47,901 nt of DNA from an uncultured Acidobacteriota bacterium (lineage in GTDB: Bacteria > Acidobacteriota > JAAYUB01): NCBI GenBank assembly GCA_937925645.1, contig CALAMB010000162.1, positions 1 to 47,901 of the forward strand, read 5' to 3'. The notes below the pieces were generated by a model, which did no database searches, had not been told where the DNA came from, and saw only the letters and a list, made by a program, of their open reading frames with translations. Shown one piece after another: positions 31,724 through 40,571 of this stretch; the stretch's first letter is position 1; every line of letters starts with the position of its first letter. A program made the translations under genes and the position numbers.

Positions 31724-32922
31724 CACGCATCGCCCGCACCCGCCTGCTGACCTCCCTGCGCACGGCCGGCCCTGCCGTCCTGCTTGCCGGGATCATCGCC
31801 GCCGGCGCCGGCTGCACCGGCAAGTCCGCCGACAACGGTCCGCGGACCGCGCCGTCCGTGGCCGTCACCACCGCGCCGGTGGTTCAAAAACCGATGCCGG
31901 TGCAGTTCAAAGCCATCGGCACCGTCGAGGCGTACTCCACCGTCGCGGTGAAGACCCAGGTCAGCGGTCCCATCCTCAGCGTCCACTTCAGCGAGGGCCA
32001 GGATGTCCGCCGCGGCCAGACTCTGTTCACCATCGATCCGGCCCCTTTCGAGGCGGCGGCGCGGCGCGCCGAGGCGGCGCTGGCGCGTTCCCAGGCCAAC
32101 CTGGAGCGCGACCGCGCCCTGTGGCGCAACGCCGAGGCCGACGTGCAGCGCTACGCCGAGCTGGTGGCCAAAGACTACGTCACCCGCCAGCAGTACGACA
32201 CGGTCAAGGCCAACGCCGAAGCGCTGCAGGCGACCTTGCAGGCGGATGAAGCGTCGATACGGGCCGACGAGGCCGAGCTGCAGAACGCCCGGCTGAACCT
32301 CGGCTACTGCACCGTCACCGCGCCCGCCGGCGGGCGGACGGGCGAGTTGCTCGTCCACGCCGGCAACATGGCCCGGCTCAATGACACCACGCTCGTCCAG
32401 ATCTACCAGATCCGGCCCATCTACGTGGACTTCACCGTGCCCGAGCAGGTTCTGCCCCGCCTCCGCGACCACCTTCGCCGCGGCCGCCTCGAAATCGCCG
32501 CCACCATCCCCGACAGCGACGCCCCGGCCGAGCGCGGCGCCGTCACCTTCCTGGACAGCACCGTCGCCGCCGGCACGGGCACCATCCACCTGAAGGCCAC
32601 CTGCGACAACGCCGCCGGCGGACTGTGGCCCGGCCTGTTCGTCGACGTGCTCGTGGTGCTCGACACCGAGCCGCAGGCGCTGGTGGTGCCCGCCCAGGCG
32701 GTGATCCCCAGCCAGGAGGGCTCGCTGGTCTATGTCGTGGCGGAGGGCCACACCGCGGCGGTGCGCAAGGTCACCGTCAACCGGATCATGGACGGCGAAG
32801 CGGTCATCAGCGACGGCCTGCGCCCCGACGACACCATCATCGTCGACGGCCAGATGCGCCTGACCCCCGGCGCCCGGATCACCGTCCGTCCGAAGGTGGA
32901 GCCCGAGGTCATCCGCCCATGA
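31720..32922 (+). CDS. RND efflux periplasmic adaptor (membrane fusion protein)
   Basis: The 400-residue protein has an N-terminal export signal with a possible lipobox ending GAGC near residue 29, so it may be a lipoprotein. A lipoyl/barrel-sandwich segment (VEAYSTVAVKTQVSGPI at about 65-81), a helical hairpin (about 105-195, AEAALARSQANLERDRAL... ) and beta-barrel and membrane-proximal domains follow, as in AcrA/MdtA. It links the TolC channel to the pump. Start and stop codons overlap both neighbours. Confidence 0.9.
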   Translation: MTRIARTRLLTSLRTAGPAVLLAGIIAAGAGCTGKSADNGPRTAPSVAVTTAPVVQKPMPVQFKAIGTVEAYSTVAVKTQVSGPILSVHFSEGQDVRRGQTLFTIDPAPFEAAARRAEAALARSQANLERDRALWRNAEADVQRYAELVAKDYVTRQQYDTVKANAEALQATLQADEASIRADEAELQNARLNLGYCTVTAPAGGRTGELLVHAGNMARLNDTTLVQIYQIRPIYVDFTVPEQVLPRLRDHLRRGRLEIAATIPDSDAPAERGAVTFLDSTVAAGTGTIHLKATCDNAAGGLWPGLFVDVLVVLDTEPQALVVPAQAVIPSQEGSLVYVVAEGHTAAVRKVTVNRIMDGEAVISDGLRPDDTIIVDGQMRLTPGARITVRPKVEPEVIRP

Positions 32923-35900
32923 ACATTCCGGCCCTGTTCATCCGCCGGCCGGTCACCACGGTCCTGGTGATGCTGGGGATCATCCTCTTCGGCGTGATGG
33001 CGTACATCACCCTGCCGGTCAACGACCTGCCCAACGTCGATTTTCCCACCATCACCGTCTCGGCCAGCCTGCCCGGCGCCAGCCCCGAGACGATGGCCTC
33101 GACGGTGGCCCTGCCGCTGGAGCGGCAGTTCTCCACCATCGCCGGCATCGACAACATGACCTCGTCGAGCGGTATCGGCTCCACGCAGATCACCCTCCAG
33201 TTCGCGCTGGCGCGGGACCTCGATGCCGCCGCCCAGGACGTGCAGGCGGCCATCGCCCAGGCGCAGCGCCAACTGCCCCGGGACATGCCCACGCCGCCGT
33301 CCTACCGGAAGGTCAACCCGGCCGATTCGCCGATCCTCATGCTCGCCATGAAGTCAGACACGCTGCCGCTGTCCACCCTCAACGAATACGCCGCCACCAC
33401 TTTGGGCGAGCGGATTTCCATGGTCAACGGCGTGGCCCAGGTGATGGTCTACGGCTCCCAGAAGTACGCCGTCCGGGTCCGGCTCGATCCGGACCGGCTC
33501 ACCAGCCGGAACATCGGCATCAACGAGGTGGCCGACGCCATCCGCAGCGGCAACGTCAACCTGCCCAGCGGCGTGCTCTACGGCACGCACCGCGCCTACA
33601 CCGTGGAGTCGGACGGGCAGCTGCTCGAGGCGGCCGCCTATGGTGACCTCATCGTCACCTACCGGGAAGGGGCTCCGGTGTACCTGCGGGACCTCGGCGA
33701 GGCGGTCGACAGCGTCGAGAACGACAAGGTCGCCGCCTGGCACGTGACCCGGGAGGGCGCCAAGCGATCGGTCATCCTGGCCATCCAGCGCCAGCCCGGC
33801 ACCAACACCGTCGCCATCGTCCAGGACATCCGGGACATCCTGCCCGTGTTCCAGAAACAGCTCCCCGCGTCGGTGGAGCTCAGCGTCATCTTCGACCGAT
33901 CGCAGTCGATCCGCGAGTCGGTCAACGACGTCAAGTTCACCCTGGTGCTCACGCTCTGTCTGGTCATCCTGGTGATTTTCCTGTTTCTGCGAAACGTTTC
34001 CGCCACGATCATCCCCAGCCTGGCGCTGCCGTTCTCCATCGTGGGCACGTTCACCGTGATGTACCTGGCCGATTTTTCGGTGAACAACCTCTCGCTCATG
34101 GCGCTGACCCTGTCGGTGGGATTCGTCGTGGACGATGCCATCGTCATGCTGGAGAACATTGTCCGCCACATCGAGATGGGCAAGCCGCCGATGCAGGCCG
34201 CCATCGACGGCTCGAAGGAGATCAGCTTCACCATCGTCTCCATGACCATCTCGCTGGCCGCCGTCTTCATCCCGGTGCTCTTCATGAGCGGCATCCTGGG
34301 CCGGCTGTTTCACGAGTTCGCCGTGACCATCGCGGCGGCGATTCTGATCTCCGGCGTCGTGTCCCTCACCCTGACGCCGATGCTGGCCTCGCGTTTCCTG
34401 CGTCCGCCCGGTGAAGTGCGCCACGGCGCCCTCTACCGGGCCTCCGAGAAGGTGTTCGACGCGATGCTGCGTGTGTACGACACCACGCTCCGATTCGCCA
34501 TCCGCCACAAGCTGGCCACGCTGCTGCTGTCCTTCGTGATCCTCGGCGTCACCGCCTGGCTCTTCAACGTCGTGCCCAAGGGCTTCATCCCCACCGAGGA
34601 CACCGGCCAGGTCCGCGGCTTCACCGAGGCGATCCAGGGCATTTCCTTCGAGTCGATGGTCCGCCACCAGCGGGAGGTCACGGAGATCATCCGCCAGGAT
34701 CCGGACGTCGAGGGGATGATGTCCAGCTGCGGCGCCCGCGGCGCGTCCGGCCTCAATGCCGGCAACGTGTTCCTGCGCCTCAAGCCGCGCCACGAACGCA
34801 CCAGCACCGCCGACGAGATCATCAACCGGCTGCGCCCGAAGCTTGCCCAGATCCCCGGCATCCAGGTCTACCTCCAGAATCCGCCCACTATCACCATCGG
34901 CGGCCAGCAGACCCGGGCGCTCTACCAGTATTCCATCCAGAGCACCGATACCGCCGAGCTGTATCAATACGCCCCCCTGCTCGAAGCCCGGCTGCGCGCC
35001 ATGCCGGAGCTGCTCGACGTCAACAGCAACCTGTTCATCAAGAATCCCGAGGTGCGGGTGGACCTGCTCCGCGAGAAGGCCACCGCGCTCGGCGTGACCG
35101 CCTACCAGGTCGAGGATGTCCTCTACACCGCCTTCGGCACGCGCCAGATCTCCACGATGTTCGCGCCCGACAACCAGTACTACGTGGTGATGGAGCTGCT
35201 GCCGCGGCTGCAGCGGGAGCCGAACGACCTGTCCAACCTGTACATCAAATCCAGCGGCGGCCGGATGGTCCCGTTGGATGCCGTGGCCCGGATCCGCCCG
35301 GCGGTGGGTCCGCTGTCGGTGAACCACCTGGGGCAGCTCCCCGCCGCGACCGTCTCCTTCAACCTGCAGCCGGGCGTGTCGCTGGGCGAGGCGCTCACGC
35401 GCATCGAAGGCGTCGCCGACGACCTGCTGCCGCCCACGGTGACCCGGAGCTTCCAGGGCACTGCCCAGGCTTTCCAGGCGTCGCTGAAGGGCATGGGCCT
35501 GCTCCTGCTCATGGCCGTGGTGGTCATCTACATCGTTCTGGGGATCCTGTACGAGAGCTTCATCCACCCGGTGACCATCCTGTCGGGCCTGCCATCGGCC
35601 GGCCTCGGGGCCCTGATCACCCTGCTGCTGTTCCGGGTGGACCTGAACATCTTCGCCTTCGTGGGGATCATCATGCTGGTGGGCATCGTCAAGAAGAATG
35701 CCATCATGATGATCGACTTCGCGCTGGACGCGGAGCGCGCGAAGCAGGTGCCGCCGGCCGAGGCCATCTATCAGGCCTGCCTCATCCGCTTCCGCCCCAT
35801 CATGATGACCACCATGGCGGCGTTCTTCGGCACGCTCCCCATCGCCGTGGGGTTCGGCGCCGGCGGCGAGTCGCGCCAGCCGCTGGGGCTGGCGGTGGTG

Positions 35901-35999
35901 GGGGGGCTGGTGGTGTCGCAGGTGATCACGCTGTACCTGACACCCGTGGTCTACATCTACCTGGACCGGATGCAGCGTCGCGCGCGCCGGCAGCAATAG
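32919..35999 (+). CDS. RND multidrug efflux pump (HAE-1 / MdtB-like)
   Basis: The 1026-residue pump has the usual length and 12-helix plan with two large periplasmic loops. The N-terminus (FIRRPVTTVLVMLGIILFG) and ALPLERQFSTIAGIDNM are typical. The proton relay is intact: an Asp-Asp pair in GFVVDDAIVMLENI (TM4) and Lys in GIVKKNAIMMIDFAL (TM10). The MdtB/MdtC-like sequence suggests export of hydrophobic or anionic compounds; specificity is unknown. ATG 32919 overlaps the adaptor stop. The operon ends here, 54 bp before a convergent response-regulator gene. Confidence 0.93.
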   Translation: MNIPALFIRRPVTTVLVMLGIILFGVMAYITLPVNDLPNVDFPTITVSASLPGASPETMASTVALPLERQFSTIAGIDNMTSSSGIGSTQITLQFALARDLDAAAQDVQAAIAQAQRQLPRDMPTPPSYRKVNPADSPILMLAMKSDTLPLSTLNEYAATTLGERISMVNGVAQVMVYGSQKYAVRVRLDPDRLTSRNIGINEVADAIRSGNVNLPSGVLYGTHRAYTVESDGQLLEAAAYGDLIVTYREGAPVYLRDLGEAVDSVENDKVAAWHVTREGAKRSVILAIQRQPGTNTVAIVQDIRDILPVFQKQLPASVELSVIFDRSQSIRESVNDVKFTLVLTLCLVILVIFLFLRNVSATIIPSLALPFSIVGTFTVMYLADFSVNNLSLMALTLSVGFVVDDAIVMLENIVRHIEMGKPPMQAAIDGSKEISFTIVSMTISLAAVFIPVLFMSGILGRLFHEFAVTIAAAILISGVVSLTLTPMLASRFLRPPGEVRHGALYRASEKVFDAMLRVYDTTLRFAIRHKLATLLLSFVILGVTAWLFNVVPKGFIPTEDTGQVRGFTEAIQGISFESMVRHQREVTEIIRQDPDVEGMMSSCGARGASGLNAGNVFLRLKPRHERTSTADEIINRLRPKLAQIPGIQVYLQNPPTITIGGQQTRALYQYSIQSTDTAELYQYAPLLEARLRAMPELLDVNSNLFIKNPEVRVDLLREKATALGVTAYQVEDVLYTAFGTRQISTMFAPDNQYYVVMELLPRLQREPNDLSNLYIKSSGGRMVPLDAVARIRPAVGPLSVNHLGQLPAATVSFNLQPGVSLGEALTRIEGVADDLLPPTVTRSFQGTAQAFQASLKGMGLLLLMAVVVIYIVLGILYESFIHPVTILSGLPSAGLGALITLLLFRVDLNIFAFVGIIMLVGIVKKNAIMMIDFALDAERAKQVPPAEAIYQACLIRFRPIMMTTMAAFFGTLPIAVGFGAGGESRQPLGLAVVGGLVVSQVITLYLTPVVYIYLDRMQRRARRQQ

Positions 36000-36005
36000 G
36001 GGAAT

Positions 36006-36025
36006 GGCGCCGCGTCGGCGGCGCC
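36006..36025. terminator. Hairpin between convergent genes
   Basis: GGCGCCGC and GCGGCGCC pair perfectly over 8 bp around GTCG. It lies between the RND pump stop and the response-regulator stop. No T-tract is present on either strand, so it would be at most a weak or Rho-assisted bidirectional terminator. Confidence 0.4.
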
Positions 36026-36053
36026 GAAGTCAGACGGCGGAACGGGATCGGCC

Positions 36054-36869
36054 TCAGTTGGCCAGCCCCAGCCGGCTCATCAGGTTCTCGCGGAAATTGC
36101 GGCTCAGTGTCAGCTCGGTCCCGTCTTCCAGCAGCACCTTGTAGTCGCCGTGAAAGTACGGCTGCAGCTCCCGGATCCGGTTCAGGTTGATCATGGTGGA
36201 CCGGTGGATCCGGGCGAAGCGGACGGGATCCAGCTGCTCCTCGAGCCGCGCCATCGTCTCCCGGATGATGTGGGTTTTCGATCCGGCATGCATGCAGATG
36301 TAGTTGCCCGCCGACTCCAGCCAGTCCACTTCCGCGACGGGCACCAGCAGGACACGGCCGTCGGTGCGCACGGCGACCCGCTGCAGGTAGCTGCGGCGTC
36401 GCTGCATGTTCTGCACCAGCTCCGCCAGCTGTTCCGGCAGGCCGTTGTCCGCGCGGCTGCCGCAGCGGCGGCGCGCCCGGTTCAGCGCCTCGTGCAGGCG
36501 GTCCTGGTCGAACGGCTTCAGGAGGTAGTCCACCGCGTGGACGTCGAACGCCTGGAGCGCGTACGCCTCATGCGCCGTCACGAACACCACCGGCGGCATC
36601 CGGTCGGCGCCCACGGCATCGATGACCGCCAGGCCGTCCATGCCGGGCATCTGCACGTCGAGCAGGACCAGGTCCGGCGCCTGCTCCCGGATGGCCGCGA
36701 CGGCGTCGGGTCCGTTGGCGCATTCGCCCACCACGTCCACCCGGGCCTCGCCCTGCAACAGCCGGCGGACGCGCTTGCGCGCCAGCGCCTCGTCGTCGAC
36801 GATGAGGACACGCAGGTCGGTCGCCTCAACGCTGCCGCCCGGCGCTTCGAGAATCGGTGAAACGCTCAT
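36054..36869 (-). CDS. LytTR-family response regulator
   Basis: The 271-residue protein has a receiver domain (about 20-135: VLIVDDEALARKR, phospho-Asp in LLDVQMPGMDG, VFVTAHEAYALQAF and KPFD) and a LytTR DNA-binding domain (about 165-268: VPVAEVDWLESAGNYI, IIRETMARLEEQL, RIHRSTMINLNRI). It should activate or repress genes with LytTR direct repeats after phosphorylation. ATG 36869 has GGGGGA five to ten nt upstream; a TATATA at 36899-36904 is a likely -10. No sensor kinase is adjacent, so it is an orphan here. Its tail faces the efflux operon; a regulatory link is only possible by position. Confidence 0.9.
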   Translation of the reverse strand: MSVSPILEAPGGSVEATDLRVLIVDDEALARKRVRRLLQGEARVDVVGECANGPDAVAAIREQAPDLVLLDVQMPGMDGLAVIDAVGADRMPPVVFVTAHEAYALQAFDVHAVDYLLKPFDQDRLHEALNRARRRCGSRADNGLPEQLAELVQNMQRRRSYLQRVAVRTDGRVLLVPVAEVDWLESAGNYICMHAGSKTHIIRETMARLEEQLDPVRFARIHRSTMINLNRIRELQPYFHGDYKVLLEDGTELTLSRNFRENLMSRLGLAN

Positions 36870-36937
36870 GGTCACTTCCCCCGGTCAGGATGTCTTCCTA
36901 TATATACGTGGCGCGAAGCGAAATGTTGCCGGGCGGA

Positions 36938-37801
36938 TCAGATCTCGGGCAGCACTTCGGACAGGCCGTCCTTCTTGGCGCCGAAGTGGGAGAACATGAT
37001 CCGGGCCGCCTCGGTGGCGGTTTCCTCGATGGAGCGGAAGGTCACATCGACGATGGGCCAGCCGTGCCGGCGGTAGAGGCGGAGGCCGTAGGCGACCTCG
37101 TCGTCGATGAGGAGGGGGTCGGTGTACACGTCCAGGGCGCCGGCGCGCTGGTGGCGGGCCCGTTCCTGCCGGATGAGCTGGAGCCGGTCGGGGTTGATGG
37201 TCAGGGCGACCACCCGGCGTGGGTCCACGTGGCAGAGCTCCTCGGGCAGCGGCTGGTCGAGCACCACCGGCACGTTGGCGGCCTTCCAGCCGCGGTAGGC
37301 CAGGTAGATGCTCACGGGGGTCTTGGACGTGCGCGACACGCCCAGGAGCACGATCTCGGCCTGGTCCAGCGTGGCCAGCCCGACGCCGTCATCGTGCTTG
37401 ATGGTGTAGTCCACCGCCTCGATCCGCTTGAAGTATGCCTGGTCGAGCTGGTGGAAGAGGCCCGGCTGGGCCAGCGGCGATATTTCCAGAATGTCGGAAA
37501 AGCGCGTCAGCACGGGACCCAGGATGTCCACCGTGGGCACGCCCTTGAGCCGGCCCAGTTCGTAGATCCGCTGGCGGAACTCCGCCGCCACCATCGTGTA
37601 GACGACCACGCCCCTCGCCTGGTCGGCCCGGTCGAGGATCGCCTCGATCTGCTCGAACGTGCGCACGTGGGGGAGCGTGACCACCTCGACCTGGCTGGTG
37701 TTGAACTGGGACAGCGCCGCCTGGACCACCGTGTGGCACGTCCGGCCGGTGGCGTCGGAGACGATAAAGATGCGCAGCATGTCGCCGGGACCGGGATTCA
37801 T
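36938..37801 (-). CDS. ppsR: PEP synthase / PPDK regulatory kinase-pyrophosphorylase
   Basis: The 287-residue protein belongs to the DUF299/PSRP family, which inactivates PEP synthase or pyruvate phosphate dikinase by ADP-dependent phosphorylation of a Thr and reactivates it by phosphorolysis. Family motifs are complete: IFIVSDATG near residue 10-19, DYTIKHDDG in the middle and the P-loop-like GVSRTSKTPVSIYLA at about 153-167. It is of normal length. The promoter TTGACA-17-TAGAAT ends nine nt before ATG 37801, so this start gives an almost leaderless mRNA; ATG 37780 is the alternative. No PPDK gene is in the window. Confidence 0.92.
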   Translation of the reverse strand: MNPGPGDMLRIFIVSDATGRTCHTVVQAALSQFNTSQVEVVTLPHVRTFEQIEAILDRADQARGVVVYTMVAAEFRQRIYELGRLKGVPTVDILGPVLTRFSDILEISPLAQPGLFHQLDQAYFKRIEAVDYTIKHDDGVGLATLDQAEIVLLGVSRTSKTPVSIYLAYRGWKAANVPVVLDQPLPEELCHVDPRRVVALTINPDRLQLIRQERARHQRAGALDVYTDPLLIDDEVAYGLRLYRRHGWPIVDVTFRSIEETATEAARIMFSHFGAKKDGLSEVLPEI

Positions 37802-37810
37802 CCTGGCCCG

Positions 37811-37839
37811 ATTCTAGGCGAAGCGGCCTCTCTTGTCAA
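37811..37839 (-). promoter_or_regulatory. Consensus promoter of the ppsR-like gene, near-leaderless
   Basis: Minus strand: TTGACA (37839-37834), 17 nt, TAGAAT (37816-37811), then nine nt to ATG 37801. The -35 overlaps the last codons of the small gene upstream. Confidence 0.75.
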
Positions 37840-38117
37840 ACCGCGGCGGCGGCGCGGCGGCGGAACATGATGGGGATGCCGTCGGCGGACGGCAGGCCGA
37901 TCTGAACCAGCTGCCAGTCCGGGTCGTGCTCGCGGACCACCCGGCGGATCATTTCGATCCGGTCCTCCCCCTCGGCCGCGGGGTCCGGATCCCGCCAGGA
38001 CACGATCTCCACCCGGTAGACCATGCGCCGCTTCCGGCCGTTGATGGTCACCTCGATGTCGATGTTCTGCTCCGCCTCGAGCGTCGGGATCTGCAGCGTG
38101 ATTTCCCGTGTGATCAT
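37836..38117 (-). CDS. Small protein of unknown function
   Basis: The 93-residue protein (MITREITLQIPTLEAEQNID...) is predicted to be mainly beta in the first 50 residues and helical/beta after; it has no signal peptide, Cys or known motif. GGAGGG lies 11 nt before ATG 38117; the frame is also open to ATG 38150, which overlaps the stop of the upstream FtsX-like gene (ATGA) and would couple translation. Either start makes it the last gene of the permease array. I do not recognise the family. Confidence 0.5.
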   Translation of the reverse strand: MITREITLQIPTLEAEQNIDIEVTINGRKRRMVYRVEIVSWRDPDPAAEGEDRIEMIRRVVREHDPDWQLVQIGLPSADGIPIMFRRRAAAAV

Positions 38118-38146
38118 GATGGACCAATCCCTCCGGAAATCGGATG

Positions 38147-40516
38147 TCATTCGTATCGCAACGCCTCAACCGGGCGGGACCAGGCCGCCCGCAGGGCCTG
38201 GCCGCTCACCGTGGCCACGGCCACGGCCAGCACCAGCGCGCCCGAAAGGGCGAACACCGGCCAGCTCATATCGATGCGATAGGCGTACCCCGCGAGCCAA
38301 TGCCGGCTCAGCCACCAGGCCAGCGGCCAGGCAATCAGGTTCGCCACCAGCACCCATTTGACCTGGTCCCGCACCAGGAGCAGGACGAGCCCGGCGGTGG
38401 ACGCTCCCAGCACCTTGCGCACCCCGATCTCCTTGGTGCGGCGTTCGGCCATGAATGCGGCCAGGCCCAGCAACCCCAGGGAGGCGACCAGGACGGCCAG
38501 CCCGGTGAAGTAGGCGAAGAGCAACTGGATCCGCTCCTCGGTCTGGTACCAGGCGGCGATGGACTCGTCCACGAAATCCGACCGGAACCTCTCCCCGTGC
38601 ACGAAAACCCTCCACTGCTTCTGCAGGAACGCCATCAACTCGGGAATGTCGTCGGTGCGGTAGCGGACGCAGACAAAGAAACCCTGGCCACACTGGATGA
38701 CCTTGGGTCCGATGGGCTCGTGGAGCGACGCCCCGTGATAGTCCTTCACCACCCCGATGATCCGACCGCGCCGGCCCCGGTAGCTGAGCCACTTGCCCAC
38801 GGGATCGGCCAGACCCATGGCCCGGACGGCCGTTTCGTTGACCACCCAGTTCTGGTCATCGTTGGCGAAATCCCGTGAGTAGAACCGTCCCTGAATCATC
38901 TGGAGCCGGAAGACCGCGGCGTAATCGTAATCACCGAGATCCGCCGCCAGCTTGACCTCCTGGTCGGGATTCCGCCCTTCCCAGTCCACCTCGGTGGTCC
39001 CCCAGAATCCCGTGGCCGGGGGCATCCCCTGGCAGACACTGGTGATGCCGGGGTACTGCAGCAGGGCGTGCCGGGCTGCTTCCCAGTTCCGCTCGAAGCC
39101 GCCCCAGCCGGGGAACGTTACCACCCGGCGGGAGTCGTAGCCGAGGTCCTTCTGTTTCATGTAGCGGAGCTGGCTGAAGATGACCGCGGTCACGATCAGC
39201 AGGGTGATGGTGAAGACGAACTGGAAGGTCACCAGCAGCTTGCGCAGGCCGCCACCCCGCCGCTCGCCCCATCCTCTCCCCGCCCGGATCACCTGGACCG
39301 GCGGGAAGGCCGACAGGAACAACGCCGGGTAGCTTCCCGCCAGCACGCCGGTGAGGGCGGCGATGCCCGCCAGTCCCAGCCAGATCGCCGCGTCCCCCGA
39401 TCCGAGAACCGTCAGCTGTTTGCCGGTCAGCTCGTTGAACGCGGGGAGGAGCAGCTCCATGAGCGCCACGGCCAGGCCCAGGGCGATCAGTGTCAGCAGC
39501 CCCGTTTCGCCCAGAAACTGGCGAAACAGATCCGGCCGGCCGGCGCCCACCACCTTGCGCACCGCCACTTCCTTGGCTCGCACGGCGTGCCGGGCGGTGG
39601 ACAGGTTCATGAAATTGACGCAGGCCAGCAGCAGGACCCCCGCGGCGGTCAGCAGGAAGACGACCACGTGGGCGATGTTCCCCTTGGCGGGATACTTCAC
39701 CATCCAGGTGTTGATGTCGGTGGAACCGAGATGGACATCGGTCAGGGGCTGCAGGTGAACCCGCCCCTGGGCCTTGGGCAGATGGCTGCGGATGAGCCGG
39801 GCCGTCTTCTCCCGGACCGTCTTCAGGCGGGCGCCGGGACGCAGCAGGAGGTAGGTGGCGAACTGGGTGTAATCCCAGGCGTCCAACTGCGACTCCCGCC
39901 AGGCGGCCATGTTCACCGCCGGGAAGGCATAGTCGAAACAGAGGTGCGACTGGGCGGGGATGTCGCGAATCACCCCGGTGACGGTCATGTCCGTATCGGA
40001 AATGCTCATCACCCGCCCCATCGGGTTCTCCTGCCCGAACGCCTTGCGAGCCAGGCTTTGTGTGATCACGATGGAATGGCGGTTCTGCAAGGCGGTTTTG
40101 GGATCACCCTGAATGAAGGGAAATGAGAAAATCGTGAAGAAGGAAGGATCCGCCGCCGCCAGCCGCTCGTCCATGAAGTAACGGTCGCCGATCCGCAGCT
40201 GCCAGCCCGACCAGCCGGCCTGCACCCGGACGAAGTCCTCCACCTCCGGCAGCTCCGCCTTCAGGGCAGCCCCGAGCGGCGCCGGCGACCCCGCCTGGTG
40301 GGCGACCACCCCGCCCGACAGGTCCTCGACGGTGACCCGGCAGATTCGGTCCGCCCGGGCGTGGAACCGGTCGTAGCGCCACTCGTCCCACACCCAGAGC
40401 AGGATCAGCCCCACGGTGGCCATGCCCACGGCCAGCCCGGCGACGTTGAGCGCGGAGTAGAACTTGTGCCGGGCGATCATCCGCCAGGCGGTTTTCAGAT
40501 AGTTGCCGTTCATCAT
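38147..40516 (-). CDS. FtsX/MacB-like ABC permease (array member 1)
   Basis: The 789-residue protein has the double layout of this class: first helix (about 18-40), MacB-type periplasmic domain (50-245), three helices (about 285-425), then a second helix, periplasmic domain (450-650) and three final helices (670-780). RAKEVAVRKVVGAGR and RTKEIGVRKVLGASTAG are the two conserved coupling segments facing an ATPase. It ends in PVEALRYE. Such permeases pair with a LolD/MacB-like ATPase for lipoprotein, peptide or signal handling at the membrane. ATG 40516 or 40513, with GAGGGG upstream, sets the start. Confidence 0.85.
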   Translation of the reverse strand: MMNGNYLKTAWRMIARHKFYSALNVAGLAVGMATVGLILLWVWDEWRYDRFHARADRICRVTVEDLSGGVVAHQAGSPAPLGAALKAELPEVEDFVRVQAGWSGWQLRIGDRYFMDERLAAADPSFFTIFSFPFIQGDPKTALQNRHSIVITQSLARKAFGQENPMGRVMSISDTDMTVTGVIRDIPAQSHLCFDYAFPAVNMAAWRESQLDAWDYTQFATYLLLRPGARLKTVREKTARLIRSHLPKAQGRVHLQPLTDVHLGSTDINTWMVKYPAKGNIAHVVVFLLTAAGVLLLACVNFMNLSTARHAVRAKEVAVRKVVGAGRPDLFRQFLGETGLLTLIALGLAVALMELLLPAFNELTGKQLTVLGSGDAAIWLGLAGIAALTGVLAGSYPALFLSAFPPVQVIRAGRGWGERRGGGLRKLLVTFQFVFTITLLIVTAVIFSQLRYMKQKDLGYDSRRVVTFPGWGGFERNWEAARHALLQYPGITSVCQGMPPATGFWGTTEVDWEGRNPDQEVKLAADLGDYDYAAVFRLQMIQGRFYSRDFANDDQNWVVNETAVRAMGLADPVGKWLSYRGRRGRIIGVVKDYHGASLHEPIGPKVIQCGQGFFVCVRYRTDDIPELMAFLQKQWRVFVHGERFRSDFVDESIAAWYQTEERIQLLFAYFTGLAVLVASLGLLGLAAFMAERRTKEIGVRKVLGASTAGLVLLLVRDQVKWVLVANLIAWPLAWWLSRHWLAGYAYRIDMSWPVFALSGALVLAVAVATVSGQALRAAWSRPVEALRYE

Positions 40517-40571
40517 TTCCTGCCCCTCACACAAAAACATCAATTCCCGTTCTGGCGCCAGTACCGGCGAG

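Noticed and set aside
33354..35996. 880-codon open frame on the minus strand opposite the RND pump
   Set aside because: Low-complexity His/Asp/Gly translation, no domain, and it lies entirely antisense to a pump with intact catalytic residues.
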